A DNA stretch of 42,042 nt from an uncultured Solimonas sp. (GCA_946478985.1 CAMLDZ010000016.1:1-42042), one strand, 5' to 3'. Shown: positions 15,630 to 24,037, counted from the first letter of the stretch. The notes: a model not told the origin generated them from the sequence alone. Numbers and translations: made by a program.

Positions 15630-17309
15630 ATGGACATCACCGCTGCAGAACTGATCATCCGCTTTCTGGAACAGCGTTCCGGCCCCAGTGGCCCGGCAGG
15701 CGAATACGTCGCCGGCATCCCCGGCGGCGCGCTGCTGCCGCTGTATCGCGCGCTGGCCGACTCGCGCCTGCAGCACATCCTGGCGCGCCATGAGCAGGGT
15801 GCCGGCTTCATCGCCCAAGGCCTGGCGCGCGTCACCGGCCGCGCCGGCGTCTGCTTCGCCACCTCCGGCCCCGGCATCACCAACACCGTCACCGCGCTGG
15901 CCGACGCCAAGGCCGATTCGGTGCCGATGGTCTGCTTCTCCGGCCAGGTGCCGCGCGCGCTGATCGGCACCGATGCCTTCCAGGAAGTGCGCACCTGCCA
16001 GATCGTCGAGTCGATCACCAAGGCGTGCTTCGACGTGCGCGATGCCGCGGCGCTGCCGGAGCTGCTGCCGGAAGCCTTCCGCATTGCCGAAAGCGGCCGG
16101 CCCGGCCCGGTGCTGATCGATCTGCCCAAGGACGTGCAGCTGCAGCGCCTGCGCCTGGGCGCGATCCCCGCACCACGCGAAGCCGAACGCGCCGCGGCGC
16201 CGGACGCCGAGGCGATCGCCCGGGCGGCGCGGATGATCGACGCCGCGCAGCGGCCGGTGCTGTACATCGGCGGCGGCATCACGCAGGCGCGCGCGCAGCC
16301 GCTGGCACGCGCACTGGCGGAGAAAGGCGAGCTGCCGGTGACGATGACGCTGATGGCGCTGGGCACGCTGGACGACGGGCATCCGCTGTCGCTGGGCATG
16401 CTCGGCATGCACGGCGGCCGCCACACCAACATGGCGCTGGACGCCTGCGATCTGCTGATCGCCATCGGCTGCCGTTTCGACGACCGCGCCACCGGCAAGC
16501 TGGAGCTGTTCGCACCCAAGGCGCGCGTCATCCACATCGACGCCGACCGTCGTGAACTGAACAAGCTGCGCCGCGCCGATCTGGCGATCCAAGCCGATGC
16601 CGGCCTGGCCCTGCAGGCCCTGCTCGACGCGCTGCCGGCGCGCCGGCGCGGCCGCTGGCTGGGGCGCATCGCCTCGCTGCGCGCGGCCTATGCGCCGGCT
16701 GCGGCACCACGCGACGACGATCTGCGCGATCCGCAGACGCTGATGCGCGCGGTCGCCGCGCTGGCGCCGGCCGACGCGGCGATCACCACCGACGTCGGCC
16801 AGCATCAGATGTGGGCGGCGCAGCACTACCCGCTGACGCGCCCGGATCGCTGGCTGACCTCCGGCGGCCTGGGCACGATGGGCTTCGGACTGCCGGCGGC
16901 GATCGGCGCCGCACTGGCGCTGCCGGAATCCGGCGCGGTCTGCATCAGCGGCGACGGCAGCTTCCTGATGAACGTGCAGGAACTGGCGACGCTGGCCGAG
17001 CTGCACGCCAACGTGAAGATCGTCGTGCTCGACAACCGCGCGCTGGGCATGGTGCGCCAGCAGCAGAACCTGTTCTACGAGCGCCAGTACAGCGGCTCGC
17101 TGTACGCGCAGGCGCCGTCGCTGGCGGCGATCGCGCAGGCCTTCGGCGTGCCGGCGATCGACCTCGAACAGGTCCGCGATCCGCAGCAGGCGCTGCGCGA
17201 CGCCTTCGCGCAGCCCGGCCCAATGCTGGTCCGCGCGCCGGTGGCCGTCGAGGAAATGGTGCTGCCGATGGTCAAGCCCGGCGCCGCCAATACCGAGGCG
17301 ATTGGGTAA
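15630..17309 (+). CDS. ilvB: Acetolactate synthase, catalytic subunit (isozyme I type)
   Basis: A 559-residue thiamine-diphosphate enzyme that condenses two pyruvates to acetolactate (valine and leucine route) or pyruvate with 2-ketobutyrate (isoleucine route). Visible features are the catalytic Glu55 in ILARHEQGAGF, TSGPGITN, the FAD-region RFDDRATGK and the ThDP/magnesium motif GDGSFLMNVQE (about 441-451). The position that is Trp in 2-ketobutyrate-preferring isozymes (RQWQ) is Gln478 here (VRQQQNLFYE), as in E. coli AHAS I. The C-terminus PMVKPGAANTE also mirrors IlvB. The start ATG at 15630 has CAGGAA upstream; the frame further up runs through the attenuator. No regulatory subunit gene follows; ilvE comes next, 81 bp on. 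Confidence 0.93.
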   Translation: MDITAAELIIRFLEQRSGPSGPAGEYVAGIPGGALLPLYRALADSRLQHILARHEQGAGFIAQGLARVTGRAGVCFATSGPGITNTVTALADAKADSVPMVCFSGQVPRALIGTDAFQEVRTCQIVESITKACFDVRDAAALPELLPEAFRIAESGRPGPVLIDLPKDVQLQRLRLGAIPAPREAERAAAPDAEAIARAARMIDAAQRPVLYIGGGITQARAQPLARALAEKGELPVTMTLMALGTLDDGHPLSLGMLGMHGGRHTNMALDACDLLIAIGCRFDDRATGKLELFAPKARVIHIDADRRELNKLRRADLAIQADAGLALQALLDALPARRRGRWLGRIASLRAAYAPAAAPRDDDLRDPQTLMRAVAALAPADAAITTDVGQHQMWAAQHYPLTRPDRWLTSGGLGTMGFGLPAAIGAALALPESGAVCISGDGSFLMNVQELATLAELHANVKIVVLDNRALGMVRQQQNLFYERQYSGSLYAQAPSLAAIAQAFGVPAIDLEQVRDPQQALRDAFAQPGPMLVRAPVAVEEMVLPMVKPGAANTEAIG

Positions 17310-17390
17310 AATTTGCGGCACGGCCCGGCCTGACGTTCCAGCCCTTTGCCGACCGCCTTTCACGTAACTTTGCGTTTTGTGGAGTTTGCG

Positions 17391-18455
17391 ATGCACACGC
17401 CCCCGACGGGATTGATCGAAGCGCCGCTGCCGGCGGACTGGCCCGCACCCGAAGCCCTCGGCTTCGGCCAATGGCTCGGCCCCTGCGTGGTCCACGCCGT
17501 ACACCACGCCGATCGCGGCTGGAGCGCGCCGTCGGTCAATGCGCGCGACGAACTGCCGGCGCCGCCGGCCAGCGGCGGCCTGCAGTACGGCTTCTCGGTG
17601 TTCGAGGGCCTGAAGGCATTCCGCGTTCCGGACGGCCGCATCCACCTGTTCCGCCCGCGCGACCACGCGCGCCGCCTGCAGCTGAGCGCGCAGCGCCTGC
17701 TGATGCCGGCACCGGACGAAGAACTGTTCATGACGCTGTGCCAGCTGGCCGTGCAGGTGCACGCGCGCTTCGTGCCGCCGCACGGCCGCGGCTCGCTGTA
17801 CCTGCGGCCGACCTTGTACGCCGATGAAGAAGCGCTGGGCTTCCGCGCCGCCACGCAGCACCGCTTCGCGGTGGCGGTGACGCCGAGCTCCGATCCCGTG
17901 CAGAAGACCTACCGCCTGTGGGCGGAGACCGAGCTGTCGCGTGCCGCGCCCGGCGGCCTCGGCGCTGCCAAGACCGCCGGCAACTACGCCGCCGGCTTCG
18001 CCGGCCTGCATCGCGCCCGCGAGCGCGGCTATGACGACGTGGTCTGGCTCGATGCGCTGACGCATCGCGAACTCGGCGAAGCCGGCACGATGAACATCTT
18101 CGTGCAGATCGGCGACGAGGTGATCACGCCGCCGCTCGACGGCACCATCCTGCCCGGCATCACGCGCGATTCGGTGCTGCGCCTGCTGCGCGCCGAAGGC
18201 GTCCGCGTCAGCGAGCAGCGCATCACGCTCGACGAGCTGGCCACTGCGCAGGTCGCCGGCCAGCTCGGCACCGCGTTCGGCGTCGGCACCGCCGCGCGCC
18301 TGGTCAAGATCAGCGAGATCGGCGACGGCGAGCGGCTGATCCGCTTCACTGACACCGGCCTCGGCGCGCGCCTCTACGACAGCCTCAAACAGGTCCAGGA
18401 AGGCACCACGCATGCGCTGCGCGAGTGGCGCGTGGCGGTGCCGACGGCGCAGTAA
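17391..18455 (+). CDS. ilvE: Branched-chain amino acid aminotransferase
   Basis: A 354-residue PLP-dependent fold-type IV enzyme that interconverts Val, Leu and Ile with their 2-keto acids. Lys194 in GAAKTAGNYAA is the predicted Schiff-base residue. Other family marks are YGFSVFEGLKAFR, LYLRPTLYADE, GEAGTMNIFVQ and DGTILPGITRDSVL. The length and motifs match the longer class of BCAT (eukaryote/actinobacteria type, about 350-370 residues) rather than the 309-residue E. coli IlvE. GGAG six bases before the ATG at 17391 supports this start over an in-frame upstream one. It forms an operon with ilvB under the leader attenuator. The palindromic repeat immediately after may end the transcript. Confidence 0.93.
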   Translation: MHTPPTGLIEAPLPADWPAPEALGFGQWLGPCVVHAVHHADRGWSAPSVNARDELPAPPASGGLQYGFSVFEGLKAFRVPDGRIHLFRPRDHARRLQLSAQRLLMPAPDEELFMTLCQLAVQVHARFVPPHGRGSLYLRPTLYADEEALGFRAATQHRFAVAVTPSSDPVQKTYRLWAETELSRAAPGGLGAAKTAGNYAAGFAGLHRARERGYDDVVWLDALTHRELGEAGTMNIFVQIGDEVITPPLDGTILPGITRDSVLRLLRAEGVRVSEQRITLDELATAQVAGQLGTAFGVGTAARLVKISEIGDGERLIRFTDTGLGARLYDSLKQVQEGTTHALREWRVAVPTAQ

Positions 18456-18484
18456 TAGCCCGATAGCGACAGCGTTGCCAGATC

Positions 18485-18596
18485 CCTTCTCCCGCTCGCG
18501 GGAGAAGGTGGCGCGAAGCGCCGGATGAGGGGCTTTTCGCAGGACCTCGCGACAAAGCCCCTCACCCCTGCCCCTCTCCCGCAAGCGGGAGAGGGG
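18485..18596. repeat. Palindromic intergenic repeat, copy 1 (BIME/REP-like)
   Basis: Two hairpins face each other across a short spacer. The first is CCTTCTCCCGC / GCGGGAGAAGG (18485-18508); the second is CCCCTCTCCCGC / GCGGGAGAGGGG (18571-18596). Between them lie GGATGAGGGGCTTTT and its near-complement AAAGCCCCTCACCCC. The same modules occur in the opposite order at 21344-21445. It sits between the convergent ilvE and oppD ends, where it can also act as a terminator. The family resembles short mobile palindromes scattered through many gammaproteobacterial genomes. Confidence 0.85.
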
Positions 18597-18609
18597 AACT
18601 CCGCTTGCG

Positions 18610-19578
18610 TCAGCGCTGTGCCTGCACGTCCTCCACACTGCGATGGCAGCGCCGCCGCCCGTGCGCTTCGGCGGACTCCATCGGCGCCTGCGCCGAACAG
18701 ACCGGCAGCACCCATTCACAGCGCAGCGCAAACGCGCAGCCCTGGATGAGCACACTGCGATCCGGCGGCGCGCCGGCGATCGTCGGCAGCGGCTGATCCA
18801 CCGGCGCGTCGAAACGCGGCCGCGTGCGCAGCAGCGCCTGGGTGTACGGATGTGTCGGCTGCGTCAGCAGACGCGCACTCGGACCCGCTTCCATCGTCTG
18901 CCCGGCGTAGAGCACCAGCGTGCGCTCGCACAGCTCTGCGACCAGTCCCAGATCGTGGGTGATCAGCAGCAGCGACAGGCCGAGATCGCGGCGCAGTTCG
19001 GCGAGCAGCGTGATCAGCTGCTGCTGCACGGTGACGTCGAGCGCGGTGGTCGGCTCGTCGGCGATCAGCAGTTGCGGCTGCGCCGCGAGCGCGACCGCCA
19101 GCATCACCCGCTGGCGCATGCCGCCGGACAGCTCATGCGGGTACTGGCGCAGGCGGCGCGGCGCGTCGGCGATGCGCACGGCGTCGAGCAGGCGCTGCGC
19201 TTCGGCGGTTGCCTCGTGTCGGGAAAGCCCGCGATGCCACTCGATACTCTCGGCGATCTGCCGGCCGATGCGCGCGTAAGGATTGAGCGCCAGCAGCGGG
19301 TCCTGAAACACGAAGCCGATGCCGCGTCCACGCACGCCGGAGCAGACATCCGCATCGCCGCCGAGCAGCTCGGCGCCGTCGAAACGAATGCTGCCGCTGG
19401 CCTGCATCGCCGGCGCCTGCAGGCCGATCAGCGCCAGTGCCGCCTGCGTCTTGCCGGAGCCGGATTCGCCGACGATGGCCAGCGCACCGCCGCGATCCAG
19501 TGAGAACGACAGCTCGTCGACGATGCGCCGTCCATCCGGCAGCGACAGGCTCAGCCGCGAAACCTGCAACAGGCTCAC
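18610..19578 (-). CDS. oppD: Oligopeptide/dipeptide ABC transporter ATP-binding protein (OppD/DppD type)
   Basis: A 322-residue ATPase with Walker A GESGSGKT (37-44), Q-loop FVFQDPLLALNP, signature LSGGMRQRV, Walker B LLIADEPTTALD and switch His in LLITHDLG. The C-terminal HPYTQALL...GCAFALRCEWVLPVC segment is the oligo_HPY domain typical of peptide and nickel importers. It energises import through the two permeases encoded just upstream. The start is GTG at 19578, overlapping the oppC stop as GTGA; the longer upstream frame covers oppC in another register. It is the last gene of the operon, and no second ATPase (OppF) follows, so the transporter may use this protein as a homodimer or recruit a distant partner. 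Confidence 0.92.
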   Translation of the reverse strand: MSLLQVSRLSLSLPDGRRIVDELSFSLDRGGALAIVGESGSGKTQAALALIGLQAPAMQASGSIRFDGAELLGGDADVCSGVRGRGIGFVFQDPLLALNPYARIGRQIAESIEWHRGLSRHEATAEAQRLLDAVRIADAPRRLRQYPHELSGGMRQRVMLAVALAAQPQLLIADEPTTALDVTVQQQLITLLAELRRDLGLSLLLITHDLGLVAELCERTLVLYAGQTMEAGPSARLLTQPTHPYTQALLRTRPRFDAPVDQPLPTIAGAPPDRSVLIQGCAFALRCEWVLPVCSAQAPMESAEAHGRRRCHRSVEDVQAQR

Positions 19579-20417
19579 GGCCTGGGCTCCGTGCTGCGCG
19601 GATCGAACAGCCGGCGCAGGCCGTCGCCGATGACGTTGAGACAGAACAGCGTCGCGGTCAGGAACAATGCCGGGAACAGCAGCGACCACGGTGCCGCCTC
19701 CATCTCGCGCGCGCCGTCGTTGACCAGCGCGCCCCAGCTGGTCGCCGGTTCCTGCACGCCCAGGCCCAGGAAGCTCAGGAAGGATTCGATCAGGATCACC
19801 TGCGGCAAGGTCAGCGCCGCATAGACGGCGACCACACCGAGCAGGTTGGGCACGATGTGGCGACGGATGATCTGCGCATCGCTCAGGCCCATGATCTTCG
19901 CCGCGGCGATGAACTCGCGCTCGCGCAGCGCCAGTGTCTGGCCGCGTACCACGCGTGCCATGTCGAGCCAGTTGACGGTGCCGATGGCAACGAACATCAG
20001 CAGCAGATGGCGGCCGAACAGCACCATCAGCACGATCACCAGAAACATGAAGGGCAAGGCATAGAGCACGTCGACCGCACGCATCATCCAGGCATCCGCG
20101 CGGCCGCCGCGATAGCCGGCATAGGCGCCGTAAGCCACGCCGATGACCAGCGACACCAGCGTCGATACCAGGCCCACCGCCAGCGACAGCCGGCCACCGC
20201 ACAGCGTGCGCGCGAACAGATCGCGGCCCAGGCTGTCGGTGCCGAACCAGTGCGCGCCGGCGAGGCCGGGGCCGGCGCTCCAGCGGCCGTCGAAGTCGAT
20301 CTGCTCGCAGGCGTATGGCGTCAGCGCCGGGCCGATCAGCACCAGCGCGACGACCAACGTCAGCACGACGACGGCCGTGAAGAAGCCGCGTTGACGCAGC
20401 AGCGCGCGCAGATTCAT
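19575..20417 (-). CDS. oppC: Oligopeptide ABC transporter permease (OppC type)
   Basis: A 280-residue inner-membrane permease. Its N-terminal helix and loop carry GAHWFGTDSLGRDLFAR, the characteristic OppC/DppC N-terminal block. About six membrane segments follow, with the EAA coupling loop near REREFIAAAKIMGLSDAQIIRRHIVPN, which contacts the ATPase. The ending FLNVIGDGLRRLFDPR matches the family, with CLNVIGD here. The ATG at 20417 overlaps the oppB stop as ATGA. Together with OppB it forms the translocation path for peptides delivered by the binding protein encoded at the front of the operon. Confidence 0.93.
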   Translation of the reverse strand: MNLRALLRQRGFFTAVVVLTLVVALVLIGPALTPYACEQIDFDGRWSAGPGLAGAHWFGTDSLGRDLFARTLCGGRLSLAVGLVSTLVSLVIGVAYGAYAGYRGGRADAWMMRAVDVLYALPFMFLVIVLMVLFGRHLLLMFVAIGTVNWLDMARVVRGQTLALREREFIAAAKIMGLSDAQIIRRHIVPNLLGVVAVYAALTLPQVILIESFLSFLGLGVQEPATSWGALVNDGAREMEAAPWSLLFPALFLTATLFCLNVIGDGLRRLFDPRSTEPRP

Positions 20418-21334
20418 CGCGGCCGCATCCGCGGATCGAGCATGCCGTAGAGCAGGTCGACCAGAAAATTGCAGACGACGATCAGTACGCCGTAGACCAG
20501 CACGACGCCGAGCACCAGGGTGTAGTCGCGGTTGAGCGCGGCCAGCACGAAGTAGCGGCCGATGCCGGGAATGGCGAATACCTGCTCGACGACCACCGAG
20601 CCGGTGATGATGCCGGCGGCGGCCGGCCCGAGGTGCGAGAGCACCGGCAGCAGCGCCGGGCGCAGCGCGTGCCGGATGATCTGCGCTTCCGGCAAGCCCT
20701 TGGCGCGCGCGGCGCGCACGTAGGGAGCAGCCATCGCTTCGATCAGCCCGCCGCGCAGCAGTCGCGCCACGTAGGCGATCTGCGGCAGGGCCAGCGCCAG
20801 CACCGGCAGCACCAGATCGGCGACGCTGCCGCTGCGCCAGCCGCCGGCCGGCAGCCAGCCGAGCGCGACCGCGAACAGCAGCACCAGCAGCGGCGCGACC
20901 ACGTAGTTGGGCAGCGAGATGCCGAGCAGGCTCAGGCCGCCGATCCAGCGGTCGCGCGCACTGCCTGGCTTGCGCGCCGCGGCGATGCCCAGCGCCGCGC
21001 CGGCGAGCAGCGCGACGAGGATCGCCAGCACGCCCAGCGTCAGCGACGCCGGCAGGCCCTGCGAGATCAGCTCGGCCACGCTGTAGCCCTCGTACTGGAA
21101 CGAAGGCCCCAGATCGCCGTGGCGCAGGCCGTCGAGGTAGCGCAGGTACTGCCGCCACAGCGGCTCGTCGAGATGGAACTGCGCCTTCATCGCCGCTTCG
21201 ATCTGCGGCGGCAGCGCGCGCTCCTGGTCGAACGGCCCGCCCGGGGCGGCGCGCATCAGGAAGAACGCCAGCGTCAGCAGCACGAACAGCGTGGGGATCG
21301 CCGCCAGCAGGCGACGCAGCGCGAGCTGCAGCAT
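20414..21334 (-). CDS. oppB: Oligopeptide ABC transporter permease (OppB type)
   Basis: A 306-residue permease with six predicted membrane helices. Family marks are RRLLAAIPTLFVLLTLAFFLMRAAPGGPF at the start, DLGPSFQYEGYSV, the EAA loop AARAKGLPEAQIIRHALRPALLPV, and the ending DLLYGMLDPRMR. The start is the ATG at 21334. A longer frame begins inside the palindromic repeat and would add MAGEGLGVRVAA, which is repeat-encoded and unlikely. The bases GAGGG, which act as the ribosome binding site, are the last part of that repeat. It overlaps oppC by 4 bp. Confidence 0.92.
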   Translation of the reverse strand: MLQLALRRLLAAIPTLFVLLTLAFFLMRAAPGGPFDQERALPPQIEAAMKAQFHLDEPLWRQYLRYLDGLRHGDLGPSFQYEGYSVAELISQGLPASLTLGVLAILVALLAGAALGIAAARKPGSARDRWIGGLSLLGISLPNYVVAPLLVLLFAVALGWLPAGGWRSGSVADLVLPVLALALPQIAYVARLLRGGLIEAMAAPYVRAARAKGLPEAQIIRHALRPALLPVLSHLGPAAAGIITGSVVVEQVFAIPGIGRYFVLAALNRDYTLVLGVVLVYGVLIVVCNFLVDLLYGMLDPRMRPR

Positions 21335-21343
21335 GGCGGCGAC

Positions 21344-21445
21344 CCTCACCCCCAACCCCTCTCCCGCCATGCGGGAGAGGGGCTTTTTGTTTCCCCTTCT
21401 CCCGCTTGCGGGAGAAGGTGCCCCGTCAGGGGCGGATGAGGGCTA
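21344..21445. repeat. Palindromic intergenic repeat, copy 2, inside the opp operon
   Basis: This has the same two modules as the copy near 18.5 kb, in reversed order: CCCTCACCCC, then CCCTCTCCCGC / GCGGGAGAGGG (hairpin), TTTTTGTTT, then CCTTCTCCCGC / GCGGGAGAAGG (hairpin) and GGATGAGGG. It fills almost the whole 114-bp gap between oppA and oppB. In this position it could stabilise the upstream oppA message or partly terminate transcription, adjusting binding protein to permease ratio, as repeats do in other importer operons (inference). Confidence 0.85.
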
Positions 21446-21448
21446 CGC

Positions 21449-23032
21449 TCAGGGCGCATCGCGCAGCGACAGATCCTTGCTGTAGTGATAGTCGAGCGCG
21501 TTGTCCTGCCAGCCTTGCACATGCGGCTTCACGAGATGCTTGGAAACGTAAGTGTAGAGGGGAATCACCGGCGCCTCGTCGAGCACCAGCCGTTCGGCCT
21601 CGCCCAGACGGCGCAGACGCGTGGGCGCATCGGCAGCCTCGGCAGCAGCATCGAGCAGCGCGTCGTAGCGCGCCGAGCGCCAGCCGGTATCGTTGCGGCC
21701 GCTGTCACCGCGCAGGATGTCGAGAAAGCTCGTGGCATCGTCGTAATCGGCGATCCACGCGGCGCGGAACACCTGGGTGAGCCGGCGCGCGCGGCGGTTG
21801 GCGAGAAAGACCTTGTTCTCTTCGTTGATCAGCCGCGTCTGCACACCGAGATATTGCTTCCACATCGCCGCGACAACCGTGGCGATGCGCTTGTGATCGT
21901 CGTGCGTGTTGTAGCGCAGCTCCAGCTGCAACGGCCGCGCTGCCGAATAGCCGGCCTGCGCATACAGGCGCCGCGCCTCGGCCAGGCGCTGCTCGCGCGT
22001 CCAGTCCGCCCAGCCGTAGCGCTGCGGCGTGTAGCCGGAGACGCTGGCCGGCACCCAGCTGTAGGCCGGCAGCGCCAAGCCGTTCATGACCTTGTCGACG
22101 ATGACGCCACGGTCGATCACCAGCGACAGCGCGCGGCGCAGCCTCGGCTGATTGGCGAGCGGCGGCTGGCTGACATTGATGCCGTAGAAGTAGCTGCCGA
22201 TGTAGGGCGCCACGTGCAGCTCGGCGCCGAACTTTTCGCGCAGCTTCGGCGCCTGCACCAGCGGAATCTCATAGGTGATATCCAGCTCGCCGGCGCGGTA
22301 GCGCTTGAGCTCGGCATTGACGTCGTCCGAGGGCAGATACAGGACGCGATCGATGCGGGTGCGGGTATCGGCCCAGTAGAACGGATTGCGGCGCAGCTCG
22401 ATCTGCGCCTGCAGCTGCCAGGCCTGCAGCCGGTAGGCGCCGTTGCTGACGATATCGCGCGGCCGCCCGCGCGCCGCCCGCGTACTGCGATGCAGCGGAT
22501 AGGCGATCGGGTGCGCGAGCACGCTGAGCAGATAGGGCGCGGGCCGCTTCAGCTGGATCTCCAGCCGCGATGGCGACAGCGCCTGCACGCCGAGCGCCTC
22601 CGGCTCGCTGCGGCCCTCGCTGATCGCCAGCGCCTCGCTGATCGGCGCCAGCAGTTGCAGCAGCGGCGCCGCGGTATCCGGATGCACGGCGCGGCGCAGC
22701 GCGGCAACGAAATCCTCGGCTGTGAGCGGATCGCCGTTGGACCATCGCGCATCAGGGCGCAGCTCGAACTCGTAGCGCAGGCCGTCGGCGCTGACGCGCC
22801 AGGATTGCGCCGCTGCCGGCTGTGGCTGGCCGTCGGCCCCGATCCGTGTCAGGCCTTCATAGAGATCGCGCAGGACATTGAAGGCGCTGACGCTGGTCGC
22901 GCGCTGCGGATCCAGGCTTTCCGGTTCGGGTCCATTGCCGATGCGCAGCACCGACTCGGCGACCACCTGCGGCGATATCACGATCAGCAGCGCGCAGAAC
23001 AGCGCGCGCCAGCGCGGCAGCCGTCTGCTCAT
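21449..23032 (-). CDS. oppA: Peptide ABC transporter substrate-binding protein (OppA/SBP_bac_5)
   Basis: A 527-residue periplasmic binding protein. The signal peptide RWRALFCALLIVISPQVVA is followed by LRIGNGPEPESLDPQRATS, the standard opening of family 5 binding proteins. RFELRPDARWSNGDPLTAEDF-type sequence (YEFELRPDARWSNGD) and LRRALSLVIDRGVIVDKVM are further hallmarks. It is not a lipoprotein: no Cys follows the signal. It captures peptides and hands them to OppB/OppC. The ATG at 23032 overlaps the stop of the EamA gene as ATGA, making that exporter gene part of the same transcript. The sequence resembles MppA/OppA of E. coli; murein peptide binding is possible but not shown. Confidence 0.92.
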   Translation of the reverse strand: MSRRLPRWRALFCALLIVISPQVVAESVLRIGNGPEPESLDPQRATSVSAFNVLRDLYEGLTRIGADGQPQPAAAQSWRVSADGLRYEFELRPDARWSNGDPLTAEDFVAALRRAVHPDTAAPLLQLLAPISEALAISEGRSEPEALGVQALSPSRLEIQLKRPAPYLLSVLAHPIAYPLHRSTRAARGRPRDIVSNGAYRLQAWQLQAQIELRRNPFYWADTRTRIDRVLYLPSDDVNAELKRYRAGELDITYEIPLVQAPKLREKFGAELHVAPYIGSYFYGINVSQPPLANQPRLRRALSLVIDRGVIVDKVMNGLALPAYSWVPASVSGYTPQRYGWADWTREQRLAEARRLYAQAGYSAARPLQLELRYNTHDDHKRIATVVAAMWKQYLGVQTRLINEENKVFLANRRARRLTQVFRAAWIADYDDATSFLDILRGDSGRNDTGWRSARYDALLDAAAEAADAPTRLRRLGEAERLVLDEAPVIPLYTYVSKHLVKPHVQGWQDNALDYHYSKDLSLRDAP

Positions 23033-23925
23033 GCGCGCGGCTTGCGGCGATCGGCCAGCGTCACGGCGAGCACCGAGATCAGGATGATCGAAGTGCCCAG
23101 CCACTGCGCCGTACTCATCCGCTCACCCAGCACCAGCCAGCCCAGCAGCACCGCGATCGCCGGGTTGACGTAGGCATAGGTGCCCAGCTGTGCCGGCGTC
23201 ACCTCATGGACCAGCCAGAAGAAGGCGCCGTAGGCGATGCAGGAACCGAAGATCGCCAGATACACGATCGAACCGATCACCTTCGGCGTCCAGTGCCAGC
23301 CACGCTGCTCGCCGAGCGCGAGTCCCAGCCCGGTCATCACCACGCCGGTGATCAGCATCTGCAGCGCAGCGGTCATCATCGGCGAGCAAGCGACCGGATG
23401 ACGGCGCGAGAGGATCGAGCCGCCGGCCCACAACACCGGCGAGAGCAGCAGGGCCAGATATGCCGGCAGCGGCGCGGCATGGGCGTGCAGGCCGCCGCCG
23501 ACCAGCACGGCGACACCGCCGAAGCCGACCAGCAAACCCGCCGCTGCAAAAGCGCCGAGCCGCTCGCCGCGCGCACCGAGCATGCCGAAGCCGGCCATCC
23601 ACAACGCCGAGGTCGCCACGATCAAGGCCGCCTGGTTCGACTCGACCCATTGCTCGCTCCAGGTGACCAGCCCGTTGGCGCCCACCAGCATCATCAGAGC
23701 GGTCAGGGCGATCAGCAGCCAGTCGCGCCCCGCCACCGGCAGCCGCGCACCGCGCCAGAACGCGTAGGCCATCATCAGCGGTCCGGCGATCAGGAACCGC
23801 AGACCGGCGAACAGCGCCGGCGGCGCCTCATGCACGCCGATGCGGATCGCCAGATAAGTGGAGCCCCAGACAACGTAGACGATGGCGAAGGCGGCCAGCA
23901 GCTTCAGAGGATATTGCTTCGTCAT
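23029..23925 (-). CDS. EamA/DMT-superfamily exporter (YedA-like)
   Basis: A 298-residue protein with ten predicted transmembrane helices arranged as two EamA repeats. The opening AFAIVYVVWGSTYLAIRIGVHEAPPALFAGLRFL is the family hallmark, and the second half repeats the pattern up to AYVNPAIAVLLGWLVLGERM. DMT transporters of this type export amino acids, drugs or metabolites; the YedA-like opening suggests this subgroup, but no substrate can be given. It is the first gene of the operon and is translationally coupled to oppA, giving an unusual exporter/importer pairing that might balance amino acid release with peptide uptake (inference). Confidence 0.88.
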   Translation of the reverse strand: MTKQYPLKLLAAFAIVYVVWGSTYLAIRIGVHEAPPALFAGLRFLIAGPLMMAYAFWRGARLPVAGRDWLLIALTALMMLVGANGLVTWSEQWVESNQAALIVATSALWMAGFGMLGARGERLGAFAAAGLLVGFGGVAVLVGGGLHAHAAPLPAYLALLLSPVLWAGGSILSRRHPVACSPMMTAALQMLITGVVMTGLGLALGEQRGWHWTPKVIGSIVYLAIFGSCIAYGAFFWLVHEVTPAQLGTYAYVNPAIAVLLGWLVLGERMSTAQWLGTSIILISVLAVTLADRRKPRA

Positions 23926-23981
23926 CGCCCGCCATCTTGGCGGATGCAGCGCTCACGTCACAACTTTTGGTCCGCTACAAA

Positions 23982-24011
23982 CAGCACGTCCCGCTTGCGC
24001 GGGACGTGCTG
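23982..24011 (-). terminator. Hairpin after the TonB-dependent receptor gene
   Basis: A perfect 13-bp stem CAGCACGTCCCGC / GCGGGACGTGCTG with a TTGC loop lies 27 bp after the receptor stop. On the minus strand it is followed only by TTTGTAG, so it is a plausible but weak-tailed terminator between the receptor gene and the EamA-opp operon. Confidence 0.65.
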
Positions 24012-24037
24012 CACCACCGGGATCGGACGGATTGCGA

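Noticed and set aside
18485..18596. Considered as a CRISPR fragment because of repeated GC-rich palindromes
   Set aside because: There are no regularly spaced identical repeats with unique spacers; the structure is two different hairpins facing each other.
13635..18755. Very long minus-strand open frame (1,706 codons) across the ilv operon
   Set aside because: Only its last 271 codons encode a recognisable protein (the metallophosphatase). The rest is antisense to SDR, ilvB and ilvE, Arg/His-rich and motif-free, an effect of very high GC at third positions.
21485..23173. 562-codon plus-strand open frame opposite oppA
   Set aside because: Antisense to a clear substrate-binding protein, with no domain, signal peptide or ribosome binding site of its own.
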